The translations under genes and the position numbers were made by a program. A stretch of 64,000 bases of DNA from Bdellovibrio bacteriovorus W (GTDB lineage: Bacteria > Bdellovibrionota > Bdellovibrionia > Bdellovibrionales > Bdellovibrionaceae), in the NCBI GenBank assembly GCA_000525675.1, contig CP002190.1, positions 1,488,001-1,552,000 on the forward strand, read 5' to 3'. Under the pieces are notes generated by a model. That model worked only from the letters and a program-made list of their open reading frames with translations. It did no database searches and was not told where the DNA came from. Shown here piece after piece: positions 17,797-25,365 of this stretch (within the stretch, counting starts at the first letter, position 1; each line of letters begins with the position of its first letter).

Positions 17797-19338
17797 ATGA
17801 AAACGAAAATCTCGATGTTAATTGGAATGATGGCGCTGTCAGCGTGTGCCCCGCAAAGCAACTTTCAGTTGAAAGATATCGCATCTCAGACGGTGGAAGA
17901 CATAGCTTGTCAGAATTCAACAATGGAAACAAAACTCTGGGATGGTCTAAAGGACTATCTTCTGGAACAAAAGCAGCTTCCAGACGTGTCTGTGTTGCGC
18001 AATGCAATGATCGGTGAAGTTTCAGCAATGTCTGCGACTTCAGGCAGCGACGATACTTCTTCAAGGCAGCTTAAAGAAGAGCTAATCAATCTCGTGGATG
18101 TGATTCTTCGCGAAGCACCCGAGGGCGAAAGAGTCGAGACTCCCGAAGAACTTTTAATGTTGATCTCTGCTATTGATGTTGGAGATCGCTCCACAGTTTT
18201 TAGAGATTACTTACAAACCAAGGTTCGCCGTCAGTTTGATCGCGTTCAGCTATCAGCAAAGTCAGCAAACTTGGTATGCCCTCCGGGTTCTGAAGATAAG
18301 GAAAATGGGCAACAAGGAGGAGGAGTTGAAGAGATTCCTTCCGAAGAGGTGCCATTTGAACCACAAAAGTCGGGATACGATTATCATCGTGCCCAGGCTT
18401 TAAACTCTGGTTTACCTTTAGCGGCGTTCGGTGGACGCTGGGCTTTTGCAACAGCCTACCAGAGTTGTCAAAGTGTTCAGCTACCTTCGATGAACGCGCA
18501 AACTCCAAATGTAGCGGGGATTCAGATCACAGGAAAGCACTCCGATGGTGTCGGCAGCAAGCGTATGATCGCAAGTCTTTCGCAAGTTCAAAGCTCCCAT
18601 TACTACGTTCGTGATATGCGTACGTACGGACAAGGTTGCTTTAATGTGCGTGAGAATCCATTGATTTATGATTACGGTGGAAAGCCTTCAGCAACTACAG
18701 CAACAGATTCTCCAATTGATCTTTTTAAAAACAATGGTAGCGGTACGAGTGTTTTAGGTATCGACTGCTCGGCGTATGTGTTTTCATCCTTAGCGACTGT
18801 GGGGCTTCGCCTTAAAGAGGGTCGCGCTTTGAAAGCATCTGACTCTTGGGCCTGGGGATCGACATCCTATGTTGAGCCAGAGAAAAATGGTCTTACATGT
18901 TTATCTAAGATTTCTGTAACTTCTAGTAAGACTATTCAGCCTGGTGACATTGTGGCTGTCAGTGGTCACGTACTATTGATTGATAAAATGGGTGACGATC
19001 CTTTCGGGCTTCGCTCTGCGCGCACAGAGTCTGACTGTTCAAAAATCACTTCGGACTCATTTGATTTTTCTGTTGGTCAAAGTTCGCCAAGTAAAAATGG
19101 AATTGGTATTAATTTTTTCGAGGCAAGAAATTACCTTCCAACAAGTGCTAAATTTAAAACAGGTTTGGAGAAGTATGCATACTATGCTTGTCTAGCAAAG
19201 GTGAAGGGTGGGTCTTACACTCCTAACCTTGGGACACTCTCTGTGGTTCGCCACAAAGGAACTGCGGCTTGTACCGCACCTCGAGTAAAAATGGTCCGCG
19301 AAAGCTGTATTGAGAGCTGTTCAAGCTTGCAGCGCTAA
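17797..19338 (+). CDS. Lipoprotein with C-terminal NlpC/P60-like domain
   Basis: A 513-residue lipoprotein: the signal peptide ends LSAC (Cys17). The first ~150 residues are helical and charged, ending in a Gly/Glu-rich linker. The C-terminal half has an NlpC/P60-like Cys-His pair: Cys324 in GIDCSAYVFSS and His391 in VAVSGHVLLID, in the right order and spacing for the papain-like fold that cleaves peptidoglycan stem peptides. A YDYHRAQALNSG block before it is unrecognised. There are extra cysteines near the C-terminus (CTAPR, ESCIESC), probably disulfides. No SD precedes the ATG. Confidence 0.65.
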   Translation: MKTKISMLIGMMALSACAPQSNFQLKDIASQTVEDIACQNSTMETKLWDGLKDYLLEQKQLPDVSVLRNAMIGEVSAMSATSGSDDTSSRQLKEELINLVDVILREAPEGERVETPEELLMLISAIDVGDRSTVFRDYLQTKVRRQFDRVQLSAKSANLVCPPGSEDKENGQQGGGVEEIPSEEVPFEPQKSGYDYHRAQALNSGLPLAAFGGRWAFATAYQSCQSVQLPSMNAQTPNVAGIQITGKHSDGVGSKRMIASLSQVQSSHYYVRDMRTYGQGCFNVRENPLIYDYGGKPSATTATDSPIDLFKNNGSGTSVLGIDCSAYVFSSLATVGLRLKEGRALKASDSWAWGSTSYVEPEKNGLTCLSKISVTSSKTIQPGDIVAVSGHVLLIDKMGDDPFGLRSARTESDCSKITSDSFDFSVGQSSPSKNGIGINFFEARNYLPTSAKFKTGLEKYAYYACLAKVKGGSYTPNLGTLSVVRHKGTAACTAPRVKMVRESCIESCSSLQR

Positions 19339-19368
19339 AAAAAATGGCGATAAACTTTTAGTCACGGT

Positions 19369-19407
19369 GACGCTTTTGGGTCTGATTTTACGACTCAAAA
19401 GCGTTTA
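19369..19407 (+). terminator. Hairpin after the NlpC/P60-like gene
   Basis: GACGCTTTTGgGTC pairs with GACtCAAAAGCGT across a 9-nt loop and is followed by TTTAAAA. The stem is long; the T-tract is short. Confidence 0.55.
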
Positions 19408-19495
19408 AAATGAACGCCATAGATTCGCAACCCTCTCTAAAAAAATAATTTTATTCTTCAAGTTTTTTCATGGAAGCTATGCTATAAATTCTTCT

Positions 19496-20167
19496 ATGAA
19501 AAAACTATTCGCCATCACAATCGGACTCAGTTTATTAACAAGTGCTGCCTTTGCCTCGAATGCAAAGAACACTAAATATAGCTATTGCGAAGATATCCGC
19601 CGAGTAGACAGTCTTTTAGATCGCTCTCGTGAAAGTGTGGATAGGCTTCTTGCTGAAAAGATTCAGATTGAGCGCATTGTAGTTTCTAAGGATCGCAAAG
19701 AGTTGTATCTAATATCTGGCGATACGATGGTTCGCTATTATCCAGTAGCATTTGGTTTTAGCCCCTTTGGTCATAAGCAGTTTGAAGGCGATGGCAGAAC
19801 TCCTGAGGGGTTGTACTACATCGACTATAAGAATCCACAGAGTCAGTTTACAAAGAGTCTCCATGTGTCCTATCCGAATAAAGGAGATCTATCTTTTGCA
19901 AAATCAAAGGGTAAATCTGCTGGAGGCGATATCATGGTTCACGGGCTTCCAAGTGATGATCGCAAACGCCAGTTAATCAGTAAGATTCATCCAATGAATT
20001 GGACTCAAGGTTGTATTGCAGTTAACAATGAGCAAATGGAAGAGATCTACGCTCTTGTTAAAACGAACACGCTCATTGAGATTTGTGCCTCTTCTACAGA
20101 GCCGCCAAAGCGTGTAGGAGCTGAAGAGTCTGAGGAAGATAACAAGATCACCATTCCAGCAAAATAG
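19496..20167 (+). CDS. L,D-transpeptidase (YkuD domain), exported
   Basis: A 223-residue protein with a signal peptide cleaved after FAS. The YkuD domain spans ~60-200 and carries His149 (MVHGLP) and the catalytic Cys173 in TQGCIAVNN; the YafK-like subgroup has this short spacing. Such enzymes make 3-3 peptidoglycan cross-links or attach proteins to the wall, and Bdellovibrio relatives use several on their own and prey walls. The acidic C-terminal tail (EESEEDNK) is outside the domain. A TATAAA box ends 7 nt before the ATG and there is no SD, so the mRNA may be leaderless. A strong terminator follows. Confidence 0.9.
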   Translation: MKKLFAITIGLSLLTSAAFASNAKNTKYSYCEDIRRVDSLLDRSRESVDRLLAEKIQIERIVVSKDRKELYLISGDTMVRYYPVAFGFSPFGHKQFEGDGRTPEGLYYIDYKNPQSQFTKSLHVSYPNKGDLSFAKSKGKSAGGDIMVHGLPSDDRKRQLISKIHPMNWTQGCIAVNNEQMEEIYALVKTNTLIEICASSTEPPKRVGAEESEEDNKITIPAK

Positions 20168-20194
20168 CCATCTGAAGGCCAATGTTGCGTTTTT

Positions 20195-20226
20195 AAAAGG
20201 CTCCCAAGCGGGGGCCTTTTTATTTT
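20195..20226 (+). terminator. Intrinsic terminator
   Basis: AAAAGGC-CCC and GGGGGCCTTTTT form a G+C-rich stem followed by TATTTTTT, 28 nt after the L,D-transpeptidase stop. Confidence 0.85.
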
Positions 20227-20529
20227 TTCACCCCATTAAGTGAATATAATCCAAAGACCCTCTAGGGTTGCGCGGGTGCGGAGCTGCCCCTGTCCTCGCA
20301 CTGAACTCCTATCCTTGCGGCCTTCCTTAAAAAAATCCCTACTAGACCTTGGTTTTAATCCCTAAACAAAAGTTCCTCAGTTTGTGTAAGTTCGCATAGA
20401 ATTTGTATTGAAATGAGACACTGCATGACTCCAGAGCACACGACAAACGTCAAGGTGAGTGGGTAAGTAGTGATTCTTGTTAAAGAACTTTTGCTGTGTA
20501 CCGAAAAGATTCAAAAGCATGAGGTCATT
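20227..20529. other. Gene-free stretch upstream of a large exported protein
   Basis: No ORF with a plausible start and no RNA gene that I recognise. It holds a G+C-rich block at about 20265-20325 (GCGCGGGTGCGGAGC and a partner CCTCGCAC that can form a short stem) inside otherwise AT-rich DNA; a small RNA or leader is possible but there is no clear terminator for one. Confidence 0.4.
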
Positions 20530-22335
20530 ATGAATTGGATGTTGAGATCAGTATCTTTAATCAAGAGCGCCGCTGTGTGTGTCTCTATGGCGACGATGTG
20601 TATTGCACCCGTTGCTCAAGGGGCTGCCGCCGCTAATCAAAAGAGTTTGATCAGTCAGTATTTAAAAGAAACAGGATTAACAACGAAGAAAATGACAGTC
20701 GGAGAATTCTGGCAGTCAGTTCGTCACGTATATCCTCCAACTCTGCAAAAACAAATGGATGCGTGGGTTTCTTTAAATCGTAATGAGCTTATGCCAAAAG
20801 TTGAAGCCACAAGCTTCAAAGACAGCAATGGCAATGAGCAAGTGCGCTTGACTCTAACTAAAGACAACCAATCTACGACTCTCACATTCACAGACGACGA
20901 GGATAAACCTCTACGTGTGAATAACGTATCGTTAACTCGCAAAGAGCTTCTGAACTATAATAAGTTCAACGACATTGCTCGTAAGATCTCTAAAAATGAT
21001 CCTGTTGTTGGTAAGGCTTTAAAAACGGGCCAACAAAAACCTCTGCTTACAAATCCAGTTCTTTCTGCTAACGAATACCGCAAACTATCGCCACGCCAAC
21101 GTGCTGAGTACATGGTTCGTATGCGTGCTGCCATGGAAGCTGCTGATAAGGTTTATAGAGTTCGTTATGGTGTGAAAACAGCCTTCCAACAGCCTACGAA
21201 TAAATACGAGTTCGCTCTTCAGTTCCTATTTGGTGATAGTGTTACAGCAGGTGCCCTAACAGGAAAGCCATGTATCATAGCCGGCTACATCTCTAAATAC
21301 GGGGAAGGCGATTCATGTGGTAGTGACTATCAACGTGGACCACTGAATGCAGACTTATCTCGTCAGATGAAGTCATCGGGCGCTAGCTGTGGCGGACAAG
21401 CTGCTTGTAATCCTTTAGTGTATGGATACTCTCCAAACGGTAATGCGTTTTGCGTACCTTCTAGTGAAGTTCAATATGCGACTCGCTTTTGTGACGGTAA
21501 ATCTCCTGTTAGAACAGCAGAAGATAAAAAACGTATCGTTGAGTCTTACCTTAAGCACCAAGGTAAAGACGTAAATCTAAGACTGAACGAAGAAGGCAAA
21601 ATTCCTGAAGAGCAAATGAAAGATGTTGAGCCATTCTTAAAAGATCTTGGTTCACTTATCAGCAAAGCTTCAGCCGAGTGTCAGCAAGAACCATTAGTAA
21701 AAATTAAAAAAGCTCGTGAAGAGCAAAATGATGCGTGTTCTGTTTTAGAAACTCGTATGTTCTCATTGCAAACTTTTGCAGTTGCGCCAGAGCCTCCGGC
21801 TCCGCCAGCGCCATTGCCGAATCCGCCGACACAAACTTGTAACGACAATATGCCAGGCACAACAAAGGACAGCGAAGGTAACTGTGCGTGTCCAGCAGGA
21901 CAACGTCCGGGCGAAGGTGGAATCTGCGTAGTGATCGAAGCTGATGGTGGCGGAGATTTACCAGGTGGTAAAACTGGCAAAGTTGCAGAAGAGTGTGGTT
22001 TCTGGTGTCGCAATAAAAACTGGATTGTTCCAGTGGGTGCGGGCTTAGTCGGTCTTGGTTTGTTCTGGTTGCTAATGAAAAAAGGCAATAAGTCTAAATC
22101 ATCGACTCCAGAGTATGTGCCACCAGCTCCAGTCCCAGAGCCGGATTCTCCAAATCCGCCAACGACGACTCCACCAGTGGTAGAGCCGCCGCCAGCACCA
22201 ACGTGTGCTTCACCAAATACTCTGGTGAATGGAATTTGTACGCCGCCAGTGATTGTAACACCTCCACCAGTGGATAATTCTTCGGAGGGAGGCTCTAAGA
22301 TTGAAGAGCCAGGACGCGGAACCGGGGTTCGATAA
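20530..22335 (+). CDS. Large exported protein with one TM segment and Pro-rich tail
   Basis: Not recognised as a named family. From ATG 20530 (GAGGT upstream) the 601-residue product has a signal peptide (SLIKSAAVCVSMATMCIAP, cut near AQGAAA), a ~400-residue charged domain with scattered cysteines (CGSDYQRGP, CGGQAACNPLVYGYSP), then a Cys module (TCNDNMPGTTKDSEGNCACP), a Gly-rich linker, a single TM helix (~500-520, IVPVGAGLVGLGLFWLLM) and a KKGNKSK stop-transfer. The tail of ~90 residues is rich in Pro and ends with a second short Cys module (CASPNTLVNGIC). If the signal is cleaved, the Pro-rich tail faces the cytoplasm, odd for a Cys module. It stands alone, followed at 31 nt by the RDD gene. 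Confidence 0.6.
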   Translation: MNWMLRSVSLIKSAAVCVSMATMCIAPVAQGAAAANQKSLISQYLKETGLTTKKMTVGEFWQSVRHVYPPTLQKQMDAWVSLNRNELMPKVEATSFKDSNGNEQVRLTLTKDNQSTTLTFTDDEDKPLRVNNVSLTRKELLNYNKFNDIARKISKNDPVVGKALKTGQQKPLLTNPVLSANEYRKLSPRQRAEYMVRMRAAMEAADKVYRVRYGVKTAFQQPTNKYEFALQFLFGDSVTAGALTGKPCIIAGYISKYGEGDSCGSDYQRGPLNADLSRQMKSSGASCGGQAACNPLVYGYSPNGNAFCVPSSEVQYATRFCDGKSPVRTAEDKKRIVESYLKHQGKDVNLRLNEEGKIPEEQMKDVEPFLKDLGSLISKASAECQQEPLVKIKKAREEQNDACSVLETRMFSLQTFAVAPEPPAPPAPLPNPPTQTCNDNMPGTTKDSEGNCACPAGQRPGEGGICVVIEADGGGDLPGGKTGKVAEECGFWCRNKNWIVPVGAGLVGLGLFWLLMKKGNKSKSSTPEYVPPAPVPEPDSPNPPTTTPPVVEPPPAPTCASPNTLVNGICTPPVIVTPPPVDNSSEGGSKIEEPGRGTGVR

Positions 22336-22343
22336 AGAACCCC
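22324..22343 (+). other. Hairpin across the stop codon region
   Basis: GGGGTTC (22324-22330) and GAACCCC (22337-22343) form a perfect 7-bp stem with loop GATAAA that contains the stop codon TAA. No T-run follows, so it is not a normal terminator; it could protect the upstream mRNA end. Confidence 0.4.
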
Positions 22344-22366
22344 CTCTCTAAGGATGGATAGGGTCT

Positions 22367-23014
22367 ATGATCATTGATAAAGAAAAAAACAGATCAAATA
22401 TTGATCCTTCTAATTCAAAAAGGGCTCCTCTGAAAAGAGAAGCCCCTTTTCCGTTAAAGGGGCCGACTCGTCGCAAGGGTCCACTCAAGCCTCATCAGCC
22501 TCAGGATATTCGTGCACTCTTTAAAAAGGGTGGAATGCAGTTTGATCAAAATACCGGATTTCAAGGTGGTCCCTCAGCGAAGCGCAAAGGTTATCGCTTG
22601 GCTTGGTGGTCTGTTTTGGCAAGCTTCATTGATGCTTTGATTTTGATCTCTGGTAGCAGTTTATTTCTGGTTTCCTTTTCATTGGTGATGAAAAGCTCTC
22701 TTGGAAGTGTTGTCGGACAGGTTGTAAATCAACAGTCCGGGATGGCGCTCTACGCCCAAGTCTTGCTTGCGTTTGCGTGGCTTTATCTCATCGTCGTTCG
22801 TAGTGTGATGGGTTCAACTATTGGAGAGTGGGCTTGTGATTTGCGTCTAGGGCAGCCTCATGAGCGCTTGCAGGCTAACTATATTCTTAAAGTTGTCTTA
22901 AGAAGCACAGTCATTCTGGCTACTGGTGTGGTGACCCTACCAATTCTATCGATGCTTTCAGGTAGGGATATTCCGGGAAAACTTTCGGGATTAAAGCTCT
23001 TCTCTTTGAAGTAA
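22367..23014 (+). CDS. RDD family membrane protein
   Basis: A 215-residue protein. The N-terminal ~80 residues are basic, Pro-rich and disordered (KRAPLKREAPFPLKGPTRRK). Residues ~80-210 form the RDD module: three or four TM helices with the hallmark Arg/Asp positions (ASFIDALILISG in TM1, VMGSTIGEWACDLRL after TM2). RDD proteins are poorly defined; some have been linked to ion transport. AAGGATGG precedes the ATG. The end overlaps the convergent methyltransferase gene by 24 nt. Confidence 0.75.
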   Translation: MIIDKEKNRSNIDPSNSKRAPLKREAPFPLKGPTRRKGPLKPHQPQDIRALFKKGGMQFDQNTGFQGGPSAKRKGYRLAWWSVLASFIDALILISGSSLFLVSFSLVMKSSLGSVVGQVVNQQSGMALYAQVLLAFAWLYLIVVRSVMGSTIGEWACDLRLGQPHERLQANYILKVVLRSTVILATGVVTLPILSMLSGRDIPGKLSGLKLFSLK

Positions 23015-24181
23015 ACCGATCACTTCAAAATGTTGAGTTTGTGGGAATTGATCAATCAGAGCAATTTTCTTTAAAGAGTATCCAAATTCTTTAAGTCGCC
23101 CTAAGTCCACTGCCATCGACTCCGGAAAGCACGACATATATAGAAAATATGGCGGCCTTTCGTTCAAACTTAAATCTGCTAGCGGATTAAGAAAATTCAT
23201 CAATCCCGAGCGAGGCGGATTGGCCAAGATCAGATCGAAGTCCCTAAAGCTTTGTTGGATTTTTCTTTGAAAATCACCCCTAAAAATTTGAATCTTCTCT
23301 TTCAAGTTTGCGACAGAGGAAGGTAAATGTTGAAGACTCATCTCCAGCCCCTCAAGGGCAAGTTGATCAATCTCACAGGCCAACAGGCTCTTGGCAAACA
23401 TTGCTGCCGGAAGGGTGAGGTTGCCAATTCCAGAACCAAATTCAATCACCCGTGGTTGGTCGATCTCTTTAATCCATTGCTGAATTAGATCCGTGATCAG
23501 GCGGTTGGCTTGGTGGCTGGGTTGCGTGAAGCTTGCTACTTGGCAAAACAACGCGAGTTCTTGATCTCCACCCCAGGTTGAAAACCATGGAAGGTGCTGA
23601 GGGTCTTTTAGTTTTAACCCTTCCGGAGTCGACGTTAGAACTTTTCGACGCTGCCCCATCTCGATAAAGGCTTTGCTTAAGAGAGACTTCAGAATGCTTT
23701 CTTCATCGAGTAGTTTTTTTATATCCACATTCGCACAATCAATCCAAACACCCCATTCACCCTTTGGCGAAACACGCAGGCGAAAGGATGCTTTTTCTAG
23801 GGGCCAGCGGATCTTGCGAAACTCACTATAAAATTCTTGAAGGCGTGGAGAGAGTTGCGGACAGTAGGGGAGGTCTAAAATTTCTCGAGAATCGACTCTA
23901 TAAAGCCCTAAACGCCCGTTTTGCCATGAAAAATCCAGACGATCTCGTAATCCTTCAGGGCCTGCCGAAAGAGCCTCGAAAGGAATATTGGACTCCTCAG
24001 TAATGACAAGGGACGAAAGAAGTAGACTCAAGAAGGTTTGTTTTTTAAGGTTCAATTGGTCTTGATAGTTCAGTTCAAAACTATGGCAGCCTGAGCACTC
24101 TTTGAGGCTTTTGCATTGGAATATAAAATTTTTGTCATAGTTATTAAATTTTGAGTGAATCGACATTCTCTGCTTGCTCAA
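22991..24181 (-). CDS. Class I SAM-dependent RNA methyltransferase, RlmD/TrmA type
   Basis: A 396-residue m5U-type RNA methyltransferase. The N-terminal 4Fe-4S cysteines are seen in CKSLKECSGC with a further Cys upstream/downstream. The SAM motif is RVIEFGSGIGNLTLPA (~245), the catalytic/substrate loop is LANPPRSGL, and the C-terminal signature is LYMSCFPESMAVDL followed by DQFPQTQHFEVIGLL, which matches the family's 'YVSCNP...DxFPxTxHxE'. The Cys in MSCFP is the nucleophile. The target (23S U747/U1939 or tRNA U54) cannot be chosen from sequence alone. The N-terminal TRAM domain seems absent. Confidence 0.85.
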   Translation of the reverse strand: MSKQRMSIHSKFNNYDKNFIFQCKSLKECSGCHSFELNYQDQLNLKKQTFLSLLLSSLVITEESNIPFEALSAGPEGLRDRLDFSWQNGRLGLYRVDSREILDLPYCPQLSPRLQEFYSEFRKIRWPLEKASFRLRVSPKGEWGVWIDCANVDIKKLLDEESILKSLLSKAFIEMGQRRKVLTSTPEGLKLKDPQHLPWFSTWGGDQELALFCQVASFTQPSHQANRLITDLIQQWIKEIDQPRVIEFGSGIGNLTLPAAMFAKSLLACEIDQLALEGLEMSLQHLPSSVANLKEKIQIFRGDFQRKIQQSFRDFDLILANPPRSGLMNFLNPLADLSLNERPPYFLYMSCFPESMAVDLGRLKEFGYSLKKIALIDQFPQTQHFEVIGLLQREEL

Positions 24182-24234
24182 TATATCTGGCTGTTATAGT
24201 TGAAGTTTTACTTTATCAGGTCTTGGAGTTTTAG

Positions 24235-24666
24235 GTGAGAGTTTTATTACTTTTTGCAATTCTTGTATTTTCAAGTTTGTCTGTATTTTCAGCTAATAAC
24301 AATCCGTGGATGCGTTCTTGTCGGATTGAACAAGGGCAGTTTTGGTTGGTGAAAGCTCAACAAGAGTTGGCTCTTTGCCTTTTTGATGACGCCGCTATTG
24401 GGGCAGAGACTTTGTTTCTCTATAAAACCAATCAGAAGAAACCACTGGCGGTTGCTGCCTATCTAAACCGTGAATCTGCAGCTACTCGCGGTGGCGTGTG
24501 TGGTACATACGGTGCTGAATTGTTAGAAGCTAGAGACAGCCAAGGTCAGTCATTCAATCTTTGTAAGTTCCAAGACGGCTCTTTGATTGAAGAAACGACT
24601 CTTTGGCTAGGTCCAGACTCTGGAAGCACTGATGCTTTAGATAAAGCACTTTCTACAAAGTACTAA
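24235..24666 (+). CDS. Small exported protein with two similar halves
   Basis: A 143-residue protein starting at GTG 24235 (GGAG upstream) with a signal peptide ending VFS. The mature part repeats a unit: LCLFDDAAIGAETLFLY in the first half and LCKFQDGSLIEETTLWLG in the second. The second resembles the DUF333 (haemolysin-type) motif C-x-F-x-DGS. The four mature cysteines suggest disulfides. Function unknown. A terminator that overlaps the opposing gene follows. Confidence 0.55.
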   Translation: MRVLLLFAILVFSSLSVFSANNNPWMRSCRIEQGQFWLVKAQQELALCLFDDAAIGAETLFLYKTNQKKPLAVAAYLNRESAATRGGVCGTYGAELLEARDSQGQSFNLCKFQDGSLIEETTLWLGPDSGSTDALDKALSTKY

Positions 24667-24671
24667 AATCT

Positions 24672-25304
24672 CTAAATTTTTTGAGAATCATCTTGAAGCG
24701 CCAGTATGCAAGTACTGGCGTCTTTTTTTATCCCATCCTCAATATGCAAGTCCCTGTCTGTAAATCCTAAAGTCACATGGGGATAGAACTCCTCAGGATC
24801 AAAACTTGCCGGATTTCCACCTCTTGAAGTGAAGAGGTTGTGCAGGCGGTGACGAATCTCATAGGCCTTTTCTGAATCCACAACGACGTAATAGGTCCTC
24901 ATTTGTGAATTGACCTGAGACTTGCCGACACAAGTGGGTTTATAGCTAAGTTTTTCAATATTCTGAGTTTGAAGAAACTGAATGATCTCTTTCTCGCTCA
25001 ATTTTTGCTTAAGAGCCTTCATTTCAGGCGGTGTGATAAGAGTTAAGTGGGCCTCACCGCGATGTTTGAGTTCGAGGCTTTCTTGAACTTCAACGGCCGA
25101 GCGAAGTTTTTCATAAGCCGTGTAAGGTAAGTCCAATGAAACATAAGTGTTTTTGAAATATGGAGCGGTCTCTGAAGCGATTCCTCTTTGCGCACGGAAA
25201 AGCTCTTTCTCAGAGTACTTTACCATGGGAATTCCTCTCTGTGGGGGAGTGGCGCAGGCAGCTAATGAAACTGAAATGATAATGCCGTGAAAGAAGCGCA
25301 TCAT
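24672..25304 (-). CDS. Lipoprotein 2H phosphoesterase-like protein
   Basis: A 210-residue protein with a lipoprotein signal peptide ending in LAAC (acylated Cys17). It carries two His-x-Thr motifs, HLTLITP (~79) and HVTLGFT (~178), about 100 residues apart, the signature of the 2H phosphoesterase fold (LigT, 2'-5' RNA ligase, cyclic phosphodiesterases). The second is preceded by EFYPHVT as usual in this fold. Family members act on 2',3'-cyclic or 2'-5' phosphodiesters, in the cytoplasm; here the signal puts the protein at the envelope. The start is ATG 25304 because the two preceding methionine-free codons extend past the signal; 25337 is a weaker choice. Divergent from the M28 gene. Confidence 0.65.
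   Translation of the reverse strand: MMRFFHGIIISVSLAACATPPQRGIPMVKYSEKELFRAQRGIASETAPYFKNTYVSLDLPYTAYEKLRSAVEVQESLELKHRGEAHLTLITPPEMKALKQKLSEKEIIQFLQTQNIEKLSYKPTCVGKSQVNSQMRTYYVVVDSEKAYEIRHRLHNLFTSRGGNPASFDPEEFYPHVTLGFTDRDLHIEDGIKKDASTCILALQDDSQKI
24697..24729 (+). terminator. Terminator inside the opposing gene's end
   Basis: CGCCAGTA (24699-24706) pairs with TACTGGCG (24713-24720), followed by TCTTTTTTT. It ends the plus-strand gene at 24666 but lies within the C-terminal codons of the minus-strand gene. Confidence 0.8.
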
Positions 25305-25327
25305 AATCCAACTTTCCCTTCCAAATG

Positions 25328-25356
25328 TTGACTTCAAAGGATGACACTTCTAGGCT
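25328..25356 (+). promoter_or_regulatory. Promoter of the M28 peptidase gene, probably leaderless
   Basis: TTGACT, a 17-nt spacer and TAGGCT end 9 nt before the ATG at 25366. The -35 is nearly consensus. No SD lies before the ATG. Confidence 0.55.
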
Positions 25357-25365
25357 ACACGCACT

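Noticed and set aside
20227-20529. c-di-GMP riboswitch or 4.5S/6S RNA in the G+C-rich block
   Set aside because: The conserved GCAAA-type and SRP loop sequences are absent and no long-range pairing is evident by eye.
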